Positions 1 to 5,475 of a stretch of 7,106 bases of DNA are shown here, one piece after another. The position numbers and the translations under genes are program-made. The stretch covers positions 1 to 7,106 of the forward strand of contig JAFGTZ010000035.1 in the NCBI GenBank assembly GCA_016938795.1. The letters are read 5' to 3'. This stretch comes from Chromatiaceae bacterium. Its GTDB lineage: Bacteria > Pseudomonadota > Gammaproteobacteria > Chromatiales > Chromatiaceae. The notes beneath the pieces are model-generated. The model searched no databases, was not told where the DNA came from, and was given only the letters and a program-made list of their open reading frames with translations. Numbering within the stretch: position 1 is the first letter of the stretch; each line of letters begins with the position of its first letter.

Positions 1-174
1 GCGGCCCTTGACGCGGCATCCGAGACCAACGAGCGCGCCCTGGGGCTTGCCGATGAGCTGCATCGGCTGCGCGCGCGTTACCTCGACGAGGAGAGCCGTC
101 ACTTCGCCGCCTCGGACGCACCCGACGCGCAAGGCGCCGAGGCGGGCGGCGGGCCGCGCATCGAGCTGTTTTGA
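1..174 (+). CDS. C-terminal fragment of a probable methyl-accepting chemotaxis protein (5' end outside window)
   Basis: The first reading frame is open from base 1 to a TGA at 172-174 and gives 57 residues. The first part, with ASETNERALGLADELHRLR followed by an aromatic residue, has the alanine-rich, amphipathic, coiled-coil look of the extreme C terminus of chemoreceptor signalling domains, which often end in a leucine-rich LA.EL..LR stretch and then a loose tail. The remaining residues are a low-complexity Ala/Gly/Asp-rich tail ending IELF; no NWETF-type receptor-modification pentapeptide is visible. If this is a chemoreceptor it would work in a membrane or cytoplasmic array upstream of CheA. 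It lies 58 bases before the stressosome operon in the same direction. The assignment rests on a short stretch and is tentative; another coiled-coil protein is possible. Confidence 0.45.
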   Translation, partial: AALDAASETNERALGLADELHRLRARYLDEESRHFAASDAPDAQGAEAGGGPRIELF

Positions 175-217
175 GCGTACCGTTTCAGGCCAGGCTTTTT
201 GAGGAAAGGCGCACCAT

Positions 218-222
218 AGGAG
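218..222 (+). promoter_or_regulatory. Ribosome binding site of rsbR
   Basis: AGGAG lies 10 bases before the ATG at 233. It selects 233 over the ATG at 228, which opens a two-codon frame (ATG CAA TGA). No convincing -35/-10 pair was found in the 175-232 gap, so the promoter may be here in a form I cannot recognise or lie further upstream. Confidence 0.65.
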
Positions 223-232
223 CGCAAATGCA

Positions 233-1102
233 ATGAACGATTCCACCCTGCCGCGCACCCTGCTTGAGGAGGATAGCGAGACACTGATCGCCGACTGGCT
301 GGAGAGACTGCGCGCGCGCTGGCACCAACAAGGCGCCCCGGGCGACGATCCCGTTATCCTCAGTGTGCATCTGAACTCACTCCATGCCGCGCTCTGCGAC
401 GCCCTCAACGAGCCGCGCACGACGCCATTTGCACTGGATCCCGAGAGCCGGCTCGCACGCGAGCTCGGCGAACTGGTGCACCATCAGACCCGGCAAGGCG
501 CCTCCGCCGAGGAGGTCACCGATCTGGTCAGCGCGCTCAAGCCGCTGCTGATGAAGCGCATGGAGCCCATGCTGCATGCCGATCCGGCGGCGGCCCTGCC
601 CCTGTGGCTGTGGCTCGACGAGGTGTTCGAGCGTTTGCTTGGCTTTACCTTCGCGGCCTTTATCGAAACCCGCGAGCGCATCATCACTCAGCAAAGCCTC
701 TCGCTGCTGGAGCTGTCCACCCCGGTGCTGCGTCTCTGGCATCAGGTGTTGCTGCTGCCGCTGGTGGGCGTGGTCGATACGGCGCGCGCGCGCCACTTCA
801 CCGAGCGCCTGCTCGAATCGGTGGCGCGCTACGAGGCGCTGGTCACCATCATCGACGTCACCGGCGTGCCGGTGCTCGACACCAGCGTGGCGCGTCATCT
901 CATGAAAACCATCGACGCCGCGCGCCTGCTTGGCACCCGTATCGTCATGACCGGCATCAGCCCCGAGGGCGCCCAGACGCTCACCAAGCTTGGCATCAGC
1001 TTCAGCGAGGTGACCGCCCGCGCCTCGCTGCGCGCCGGCATCGCCGAGGCGCTCTCGCTCATCGGGCGGCGCATCGCGCCTCTGGAGCAAGCCCGGCCAT
1101 GA
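233..1102 (+). CDS. rsbR: RsbR-type stressosome sensor/scaffold protein (RsbRD_N-like domain plus STAS domain)
   Basis: The product is 289 residues (B. subtilis RsbRA is 274). RsbR proteins form the shell of the stressosome with RsbS, sense stress through a variable N-terminal domain and hold the kinase RsbT. Residues ~15-150 are helical and contain RQGASAEEVTDLVSALK (87-103), resembling the RsbRD_N family. Residues ~148-180 form the usual linker helix ending in LPLVGVVD. Residues ~172-280 are a STAS domain with VTGVPVLDTSVARHL; T217 in the DTSVA motif matches the threonine phosphorylated by RsbT (T171 in B. subtilis), and T249 in AQTLTKLGIS is a candidate second site. The N-terminal ligand or signal cannot be read from sequence; no haem, flavin or PAS motif stands out. 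It is the first gene of the operon and overlaps rsbS by 4 bases (ATGA). Confidence 0.93.
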   Translation: MNDSTLPRTLLEEDSETLIADWLERLRARWHQQGAPGDDPVILSVHLNSLHAALCDALNEPRTTPFALDPESRLARELGELVHHQTRQGASAEEVTDLVSALKPLLMKRMEPMLHADPAAALPLWLWLDEVFERLLGFTFAAFIETRERIITQQSLSLLELSTPVLRLWHQVLLLPLVGVVDTARARHFTERLLESVARYEALVTIIDVTGVPVLDTSVARHLMKTIDAARLLGTRIVMTGISPEGAQTLTKLGISFSEVTARASLRAGIAEALSLIGRRIAPLEQARP

Positions 1103-1506
1103 GAATCCCCATCCTGCGCCTGGGCCGCATACTGCTGGTGTCCATCCAGGTCGATCTCACCGACACCGACGCCATGCAGTTCCAGAGCGATCTGGTGGCG
1201 CGCGTGGCCGAGATTGAGGCGCTCGGCGTGGCCATCGACATCACTGCGCTCGACGTGGTGGATTCCTACATGGCCCGCGTCATCAACGACACCGCCAGCA
1301 TGTCGCGTCTGCTCGGCGCCGAGGTGGTCATCTGCGGCGTGCAGCCCTTTGTGGCGCTCACCCTCGTCGAGATGGGCCGCGAGCTGCTCGGGGCCGACTG
1401 CGCCTTCAATCTCGATCAGGGCCTGGAGATGCTGCGCGAGCGCATCGCCCAACGCGGCGATGCCGAACTCGGCGAGGACGACGATGCCTGGCCCATCAAC
1501 AACTGA
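1099..1506 (+). CDS. rsbS: RsbS stressosome STAS-domain scaffold / RsbT antagonist
   Basis: The product is 135 residues, a single STAS domain (B. subtilis RsbS is 123). RsbS co-assembles with RsbR into the stressosome and sequesters RsbT; phosphorylation of its conserved serine by RsbT releases the kinase. The start MRIPILRLGRILLVSIQVDL is typical of the family, which fixes the ATG at 1099 even though the frame is open further upstream. S56 in ALDVVDSYMARV matches the phosphorylated S59 of B. subtilis, and the following INDTASMSRLLGAEVVICGV segment (62-81) is also strongly family-like. The C-terminal ~15 residues are an acidic extension (GDAELGEDDDAW). A GGAG at 1084-1087 can serve as ribosome binding site. 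It overlaps rsbR by 4 bases and rsbT by 23 bases, so translation is likely coupled, which would suit fixed stoichiometry of complex members. Confidence 0.95.
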   Translation: MRIPILRLGRILLVSIQVDLTDTDAMQFQSDLVARVAEIEALGVAIDITALDVVDSYMARVINDTASMSRLLGAEVVICGVQPFVALTLVEMGRELLGADCAFNLDQGLEMLRERIAQRGDAELGEDDDAWPINN

Positions 1507-1894
1507 ACGCCTCCGGGTGCGCGACCCCAACGATATCGTCACCGCGCGGCGCGCGGCGCGCGAACTCTGCGCACAGCTCGGCTTCGGCAACGCCGACCAG
1601 ACCCGCCTGGCCACGGCCGTGTCGGAGCTCACCCGCAACGTCATCCAGTACGCCGGCGAGGGGCGCTGTCAGATCGAGGATGTCTCCGACGCACACAGCC
1701 TTGGGGTGCGTGTCACGGTCGAGGACCAAGGCCCCGGCATTCCTGACATCGAACGCGCCCTGCGCGACGGCTACAGCACCAGCGGCGGGCTTGGCGCCGG
1801 GCTTCCCGGCACCCGGCGGCTGGTCGATCACTTCGAGATCAGCTCGCGTCCTGGGCTGACCCAGGTCATCATCACGCTCACGAGGCGGCGCTAG
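1484..1894 (+). CDS. rsbT: RsbT serine/threonine kinase (GHKL ATPase) of the stressosome
   Basis: The product is 136 residues (B. subtilis RsbT is 133). RsbT phosphorylates RsbR and RsbS in the stressosome and, when released, activates a downstream partner by docking on an RsbU-type N-terminal domain. The GHKL ATP-binding motifs are complete: N box SELTRNVIQYA with E48 and N52, G1 box DQGPGIPD (81-88) and G2 box GGLGAGLPGTRRL (101-113). The RDGYSTSGGLGAGLPG stretch is a hallmark of RsbT. The start at 1484 follows GAGG at 1474-1477 at good spacing and gives the family length; the frame is open further upstream but overlaps rsbS and is unlike the family. It overlaps rsbS by 23 bases and ends 3 bases before the next gene. 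The likely downstream partner here is the histidine kinase at 4024-5124. Confidence 0.95.
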   Translation: MPGPSTTERLRVRDPNDIVTARRAARELCAQLGFGNADQTRLATAVSELTRNVIQYAGEGRCQIEDVSDAHSLGVRVTVEDQGPGIPDIERALRDGYSTSGGLGAGLPGTRRLVDHFEISSRPGLTQVIITLTRRR

Positions 1895-1897
1895 GGC

Positions 1898-2365
1898 ATG
1901 AGACGCGGGGAGCTGGAGCACGGCCCGAGGAGCGAACCCCATCCCCATGGCGTGGAGACTGCGGCCACGCCTGACAGCCTGTCGCTCTCGATCACGGTCG
2001 AGGCCGACATCATGGCGGCCTGCCGCGAGGCGCGCCTGCTGGCCGAGCGCGCCGGACTCGATCGCACCGCCACCTATCATGTCGCCACCGCTGTGGCCGA
2101 ACTGGCCACCAATCTGGTGCGCCACGCCGGCGGCGGGCGCCTGTCTCTGCGCCGGCTGCTCACGCCGCCCGGTGTGGAGCTGATCGCCGAGGATCGCGGC
2201 CCCGGCATTACCGATCTGCGCCTCGCGCTGAGCGATGGCTACAGCAGCGCGGGCAGTCTCGGCTGCGGTCTGCCGGGCGTGCGCCGACTCATGGATACCT
2301 TCAGCATCCGCTCAGCCCCCGGCGAGGGCACGCGCATTGAGGCGACCAAATGGATACGTCCCTGA
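1898..2365 (+). CDS. RsbT/RsbW-like GHKL ATP-binding protein, second kinase-like subunit
   Basis: The product is 155 residues and is a clear relative of RsbT: N box AELATNLVRHAGGG with E68 and N72, G1 box EDRGPGI (98-104) and G2 box GSLGCGLPGVRRL (119-131) are all present, so ATP binding is expected. Residues 1-25 are a polar, His/Pro-rich leader not expected for the fold; the true start could be the GTG at 1952, but 1898 is 3 bases after the rsbT stop, as expected for coupled translation. In many bacterial stressosome operons a GHKL domain of this kind appears to be fused to an RsbX-like phosphatase in one protein; here the phosphatase is the next gene and overlaps this one by 16 bases. It could be a second kinase for STAS proteins or an ATP-dependent regulator of the phosphatase. 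No RsbV-type antagonist or sigma factor is nearby, so a classic anti-sigma role is unsupported. Confidence 0.85.
   Translation: MRRGELEHGPRSEPHPHGVETAATPDSLSLSITVEADIMAACREARLLAERAGLDRTATYHVATAVAELATNLVRHAGGGRLSLRRLLTPPGVELIAEDRGPGITDLRLALSDGYSSAGSLGCGLPGVRRLMDTFSIRSAPGEGTRIEATKWIRP
2339..2342 (+). promoter_or_regulatory. Ribosome binding site of the phosphatase gene, inside the preceding gene
   Basis: GAGG lies 7 bases before the ATG at 2350 and within the end of the preceding GHKL gene. It supports independent initiation at 2350 rather than read-through by frameshifting. Confidence 0.4.
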
Positions 2366-3021
2366 CGCCGGCCCCCGCACTGCTCGATCCGGCGCCACTC
2401 GATCCGGCGGTGCTCGGCACGGCCCTGCGCCCGGTGGCGGGCGAACGTCTGTGTGGCGATCAGCTCGGTTGCTGGCGCGCGCAGCCGGGCCTGCTGCTGG
2501 CCCTGGCCGATGGGCTCGGGCATGGCGCCGAGGCGCACAGAGCGGCGAGCACCGCCATGCGCACGCTCGCCGCGCTCGCCGGGGCCGCGCTCGCCGAGGC
2601 CTTCGCGCACTGCGACCGTCGGCTGAACGCGACCCGAGGCGCGGCGCTCGCGCTGGTGCGCATCGAGCCCGAGATGGCGGCAGGCAGCCAAAGCGGCGGA
2701 GCCCGGCTCACCCATGCGGCGGTCGGCAACATTCGCACCCTGGTGTGGTCGCAGGGACGACTGCGCCGGCTCGGCGGGGCGCGCGGCATTGTGGGCGCGG
2801 GCTATCGCGAGCTGCGTCAGGAACAGCTCGCACTTGACCCCGGCGATTGGCTCGCGCTTTATTCAGACGGGCTCCCCGAGGAGGCGGCCATCGAGGATGC
2901 GCTCGCGCGGCTCGACCGCCAGGGTGTGCCCCGTCTCGACCGGATTGCCGCCGAACTGCTCGAACGCTGGGCGAATCCCAACGACGATGCCGCGCTCCTG
3001 CTCTATCGACAGCCGGGCTGA
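2350..3021 (+). CDS. rsbX: RsbX-like PP2C/SpoIIE-family serine/threonine phosphatase
   Basis: The product is 223 residues (B. subtilis RsbX is 199). RsbX removes phosphate from RsbS and RsbR and so resets the stressosome after stress. PP2C-type metal-binding motifs are visible in order: GDQLG (G36, D37), ADGLGHGAEAH (53-63), the core strand AAVGN (123-127), YSDGLPEE (171-178) and the C-terminal NDDAALLL (211-218). ADGLGHG and TRGAALALVRIE (95-106) are typical of RsbX and related SpoIIE phosphatases. The first ~25 residues are a Pro/Ala/Leu-rich segment that reads like an interdomain linker, consistent with descent from a fused GHKL-phosphatase protein. It overlaps the preceding gene by 16 bases in the -1 frame. 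A 74-base gap follows, the longest inside the operon. Confidence 0.88.
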   Translation: MDTSLTPAPALLDPAPLDPAVLGTALRPVAGERLCGDQLGCWRAQPGLLLALADGLGHGAEAHRAASTAMRTLAALAGAALAEAFAHCDRRLNATRGAALALVRIEPEMAAGSQSGGARLTHAAVGNIRTLVWSQGRLRRLGGARGIVGAGYRELRQEQLALDPGDWLALYSDGLPEEAAIEDALARLDRQGVPRLDRIAAELLERWANPNDDAALLLYRQPG

Positions 3022-3095
3022 GCCCCGCACTGGGTGAGGCTCCAGATCCCACTCCTAACACGCAACAGGCGCCCACAACGCACCCGAGAAGACAC
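3022..3095 (+). other. Intergenic gap between the stressosome module and the output genes
   Basis: These 74 bases are the largest break in the 233-6258 operon. I see a weak ribosome binding site, GAGAAG at 3085-3090, five bases before the ATG at 3096, and no clear hairpin, terminator or promoter. The gap may mark the join between a conserved stressosome cassette and separately acquired downstream genes. Confidence 0.4.
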
Positions 3096-4031
3096 ATGAA
3101 CGATAGCATCCGTTACCGACTCATCACCCGCAGCGACTTCGACGGCCTGGTCTGCGCCGTGCTGCTGAAGGAACTCGATCTGATCGACGACATCCTCTTC
3201 GTGCATCCCAAGGACATGCAGGATGGCAAGATCGAGGTCAGCGAGCGCGACATCTCCACCAACCTGCCCTATGTCGAGGGCGTGCATCTGGCCTTCGATC
3301 ACCACCTGAGCGAGACCATCCGCAACCAGGGCCGGCGCGACAACCACATCATCGACCCCGAGGCGCCCTCGGCGGCGCGCGTGCTCTATGACCACTATGG
3401 CGGCCAGAGCGCCTTCCCGCGCATTTCCGAGGAGATGATGGAGGCGGTGGACAAGGGCGACTCGGCCCGCTTCACGCGCGAGGAGGTGCTGCACCCCAAG
3501 GGCTGGGAGCTGCTGAACTTTCTCATGGACGCGCGCACCGGACTGGGCCGCTTTCGCGACTTTCGCGTCTCGAACTACCAGCTCATGATGCAGCTCATCG
3601 ACTACTGCCGCGAGCACAGCATCGAGCAGATTCTGGCCCTGCCCGATGTGAAGGAGCGGGTCGATCTCTATTTCGAGCAGGAGTCGCGCTTTCGCGAACA
3701 GATCGAGCGCTGCGCGCGCCGCTATGACAATCTGGTGGTGCTCGATCTGCGCGCGGAAGAGGTCATCCATGCCGGCAACCGCTTCGTCATCTACGCGCTC
3801 TTTCCCGAGTGCAACATCTCCATCCATGTGATGTGGGGCCTCAAGCAGCAGAACACCGTCATGGCCATCGGCAAGTCCATCTTCAACAAGACCTCCAACA
3901 CCAACATCGGCGAGCTGGCGCTGGCCCATGGCGGCGGCGGGCACGCCAACGCCGGCACCTGCCAGGTCGAGAACGCGCGCGCCGAGGCGGTGCTCGCCGA
4001 ACTTATCGCGCGCATCACGGCCGATGGCTGA
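3096..4031 (+). CDS. DHH/DHHA1-family phosphoesterase (exopolyphosphatase-like)
   Basis: The product is 311 residues and likely a soluble, manganese-dependent phosphoesterase. DHH-family enzymes hydrolyse polyphosphate, short oligonucleotides or cyclic dinucleotides; close lookalikes are usually annotated exopolyphosphatase, but the substrate cannot be read from sequence. The metal-binding motifs are intact: TRSDFDGLVCAVLL (11-24), FDHHLSE (67-73, with D68-H69-H70) and VDKGD (118-122). The C-terminal DHHA1 part carries AHGGGGHANAG (277-287). No RecJ OB-fold, CBS or DRTGG insertion is apparent. The start at 3096 gives the natural N terminus MNDSIRYRLITRSDFDGL; the frame is open upstream inside the phosphatase gene but is not protein-like there. 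It overlaps the histidine kinase by 8 bases, so it belongs to the operon. Its role with a stressosome is unknown. Confidence 0.88.
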   Translation: MNDSIRYRLITRSDFDGLVCAVLLKELDLIDDILFVHPKDMQDGKIEVSERDISTNLPYVEGVHLAFDHHLSETIRNQGRRDNHIIDPEAPSAARVLYDHYGGQSAFPRISEEMMEAVDKGDSARFTREEVLHPKGWELLNFLMDARTGLGRFRDFRVSNYQLMMQLIDYCREHSIEQILALPDVKERVDLYFEQESRFREQIERCARRYDNLVVLDLRAEEVIHAGNRFVIYALFPECNISIHVMWGLKQQNTVMAIGKSIFNKTSNTNIGELALAHGGGGHANAGTCQVENARAEAVLAELIARITADG

Positions 4032-5124
4032 GAGCCTCGTCGCCTCGGGCGCCGCGCCCGGTGTGACGCCGCGCGCGCGCTACGACGCGCTGCTCGGCCG
4101 CGCGCTCTTCGCCGCCGATCCGCTCGACATCGAGGCCGCGCTCGCCGAGGCGGCCGATCTGGGGCGCGAGCTGGTGCGGCGCGAGACGCCGCCCGAGGAA
4201 CTCAGCGAGCTGCACCACGACGCCCTGGTGCGTCTCGCCCGCGCCCATCCCGAGCTGCGCCTGGAGGCGGTGGCCGAGCGCCTTACCGCACCGCTCATGG
4301 AGGCCTACATGGCTTACAGCCTGGCCTTTCGCGAACAGCTCGAACGGCGCACCGAGCATCAGCTCAACCTGCGCCTGGAGCAGTCGCGCCGGCTGGAGGC
4401 CATCGGCACCCTGGCCGCCGGCATCGCGCACGATTTCAACAACATCCTCGGCGCCATCGTCGGGCGCGCCGAGCTGCTCAGCGATGAGATTGCGCCGGCT
4501 TCGCCCGCCGAGCGCCATGTGCGCATCATTCTGCAGGCGAGCTTTCGCGCCCGCGACCTGATCGCGCGCATGCTCACCTTCGCCCGTGAGATGGGCGATG
4601 AGCCCGCACCCATGGATGCCCTGCCAGCCATTCTCGATACCATCGAGCTGCTGCGCGCCACCCTGCCCGCCGGTGTCGAGCTGCACATGCAAACCCCGCC
4701 CGATGCCGCCTGGATGCTCGCCGAGCCCTCGCAGATCCAGCAGATTCTCATGAATCTCTGCGTCAACGCCGCCGACGCCATGCCGGATGGACGCGGACGC
4801 ATCGAGATTGAGCTTGCCCCCTCGGTGCGCCACGCGCCGGATGGCGCTGCTGGACTCTGGTGTCTGCGCGTGAGCGACACCGGCGAGGGCATGTCGCCCG
4901 AGCTTCAGGAGCGGGTGTTCGACCCCTTCTTTACCACCAAGGCCCCCGGCAAGGGCAGCGGACTCGGACTCTCGGTCATCCATGGCCTGGTCAGCAAGCT
5001 CGGGGGTATCATCGAACTCAAGAGCACACCCGGCGCCGGCAGCCAGTTCAGCATCTATCTGCCACGCATCGAGGCGCCCGCAGCGGAGGAGGATCCCCAT
5101 GGCCCGCATTCTGATCGTGGATGA
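4024..5124 (+). CDS. Soluble histidine kinase with an RsbU_N-like N-terminal domain
   Basis: The product is 366 residues with no signal peptide or membrane segment. Residues ~17-105 are helical (YDALLGRALFAADPLD, then RRETPPEELSELHHDALVRL and LMEAYMAYSLAFREQ) and resemble the N-terminal domain of the phosphatase RsbU, where RsbT binds. Residues ~106-125 are a short coiled coil. The dimerisation/phosphotransfer region has LAAGIAHDFNNIL with H136 as likely phosphorylation site. The ATPase domain is complete: N box LMNLCVNAADAM (242-253), G1 DTGEGM (285-290), F box FDPFFTTK (299-306) and G2 GKGSGLGLSVIHG (309-321). The HDFNN H-box places it with NtrB-like/hybrid-type kinases. Inferred role: released RsbT docks on the N terminus and alters kinase activity toward the next gene's receiver. 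It overlaps the DHH gene by 8 bases and the regulator by 26. Confidence 0.9.
   Translation: MAESLVASGAAPGVTPRARYDALLGRALFAADPLDIEAALAEAADLGRELVRRETPPEELSELHHDALVRLARAHPELRLEAVAERLTAPLMEAYMAYSLAFREQLERRTEHQLNLRLEQSRRLEAIGTLAAGIAHDFNNILGAIVGRAELLSDEIAPASPAERHVRIILQASFRARDLIARMLTFAREMGDEPAPMDALPAILDTIELLRATLPAGVELHMQTPPDAAWMLAEPSQIQQILMNLCVNAADAMPDGRGRIEIELAPSVRHAPDGAAGLWCLRVSDTGEGMSPELQERVFDPFFTTKAPGKGSGLGLSVIHGLVSKLGGIIELKSTPGAGSQFSIYLPRIEAPAAEEDPHGPHSDRG
5085..5092 (+). promoter_or_regulatory. Strong ribosome binding site of the response regulator
   Basis: GGAGGAGG lies 6 bases before the ATG at 5099, inside the end of the histidine kinase gene. It is the strongest Shine-Dalgarno sequence I see in the operon and suggests the receiver is made in excess over its kinase. 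Confidence 0.7.
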
Positions 5125-5470
5125 CGACGAGCTCTTTCGTGACATGCTGCACGACATGGTGGTCCGCGAGGGCCATGAGGTGACGTGCGCAACCAACGGA
5201 CGCGAGGCGCTGAGCCTGCTCAGCGACCAGAAGATGGATCTCGTCATCACCGACATCCTCATGCCCGAGAAAGACGGCATCGAGCTCATCATGGAACTGG
5301 GCGCCCGCCCCGAGTCGCCGCCCATCATCGCCGTCTCGGGCGGGCGGCGCGCCATCAGCCGCGAGTTCAATCTCGACTCGGCGCGTCTCATGGGCGTGCG
5401 CGCCACACTCGCCAAGCCCTTCACCCGCGACCAGTTGCGCACCGCCATCGACGACGCGCTGAGCGCCTGA
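5099..5470 (+). CDS. Single-domain response regulator (CheY-like receiver)
   Basis: The product is 123 residues and is only a receiver domain. The active site is complete: acidic pair D8/D9 in LIVDDDELF, phospho-acceptor D52 in LVITDILMPEKDG, the switch residue S80 in IIAVSGG and K106 in TLAKPF. No DNA-binding, GGDEF or enzymatic output domain follows. The loop after S80 (GGRRAISREFNLDSARLMGVRA, shown here by residues 81-102) is longer than in CheY and of a type common in receivers paired with HDFNN-type kinases. Residues 117-123 end the last helix. It is almost certainly the partner of the overlapping upstream histidine kinase. Output would be by protein-protein contact, possibly with a chemotaxis component, the ParA ATPase or another regulator elsewhere in the genome. 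Confidence 0.93.
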   Translation: MARILIVDDDELFRDMLHDMVVREGHEVTCATNGREALSLLSDQKMDLVITDILMPEKDGIELIMELGARPESPPIIAVSGGRRAISREFNLDSARLMGVRATLAKPFTRDQLRTAIDDALSA

Positions 5471-5475
5471 GCCCC

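Noticed and set aside
175..232. Promoter or terminator before rsbR
   Set aside because: A TTTTT run at 196-200 and some TTGA-like hexamers are present, but I found no supporting stem or correctly spaced -10 element.
377..1090. A 237-codon minus-strand frame opposite rsbR
   Set aside because: No domain or motif, rich in Gln/His/Arg/Gly as expected for a shadow of a GC-rich coding strand.
604..1098. Upstream extension of the rsbS frame
   Set aside because: The extension overlaps rsbR and is Arg/Ala/His-rich and not STAS-like; the family N terminus begins at the ATG at 1099.
1542..1562. Tandem GCGCGGC-type repeat in rsbT
   Set aside because: It encodes an in-frame Ala/Arg stretch (ARRAARE) of the protein and is explained by GC-rich codons.
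1898..2365. Classic RsbW anti-sigma factor
   Set aside because: The fold is right, but no sigma factor or RsbV antagonist gene is in the window, so a general GHKL call is safer.
3003..3944. A 313-codon minus-strand frame opposite the DHH gene
   Set aside because: It is the antisense shadow of a gene with intact catalytic motifs and has no recognisable family features.
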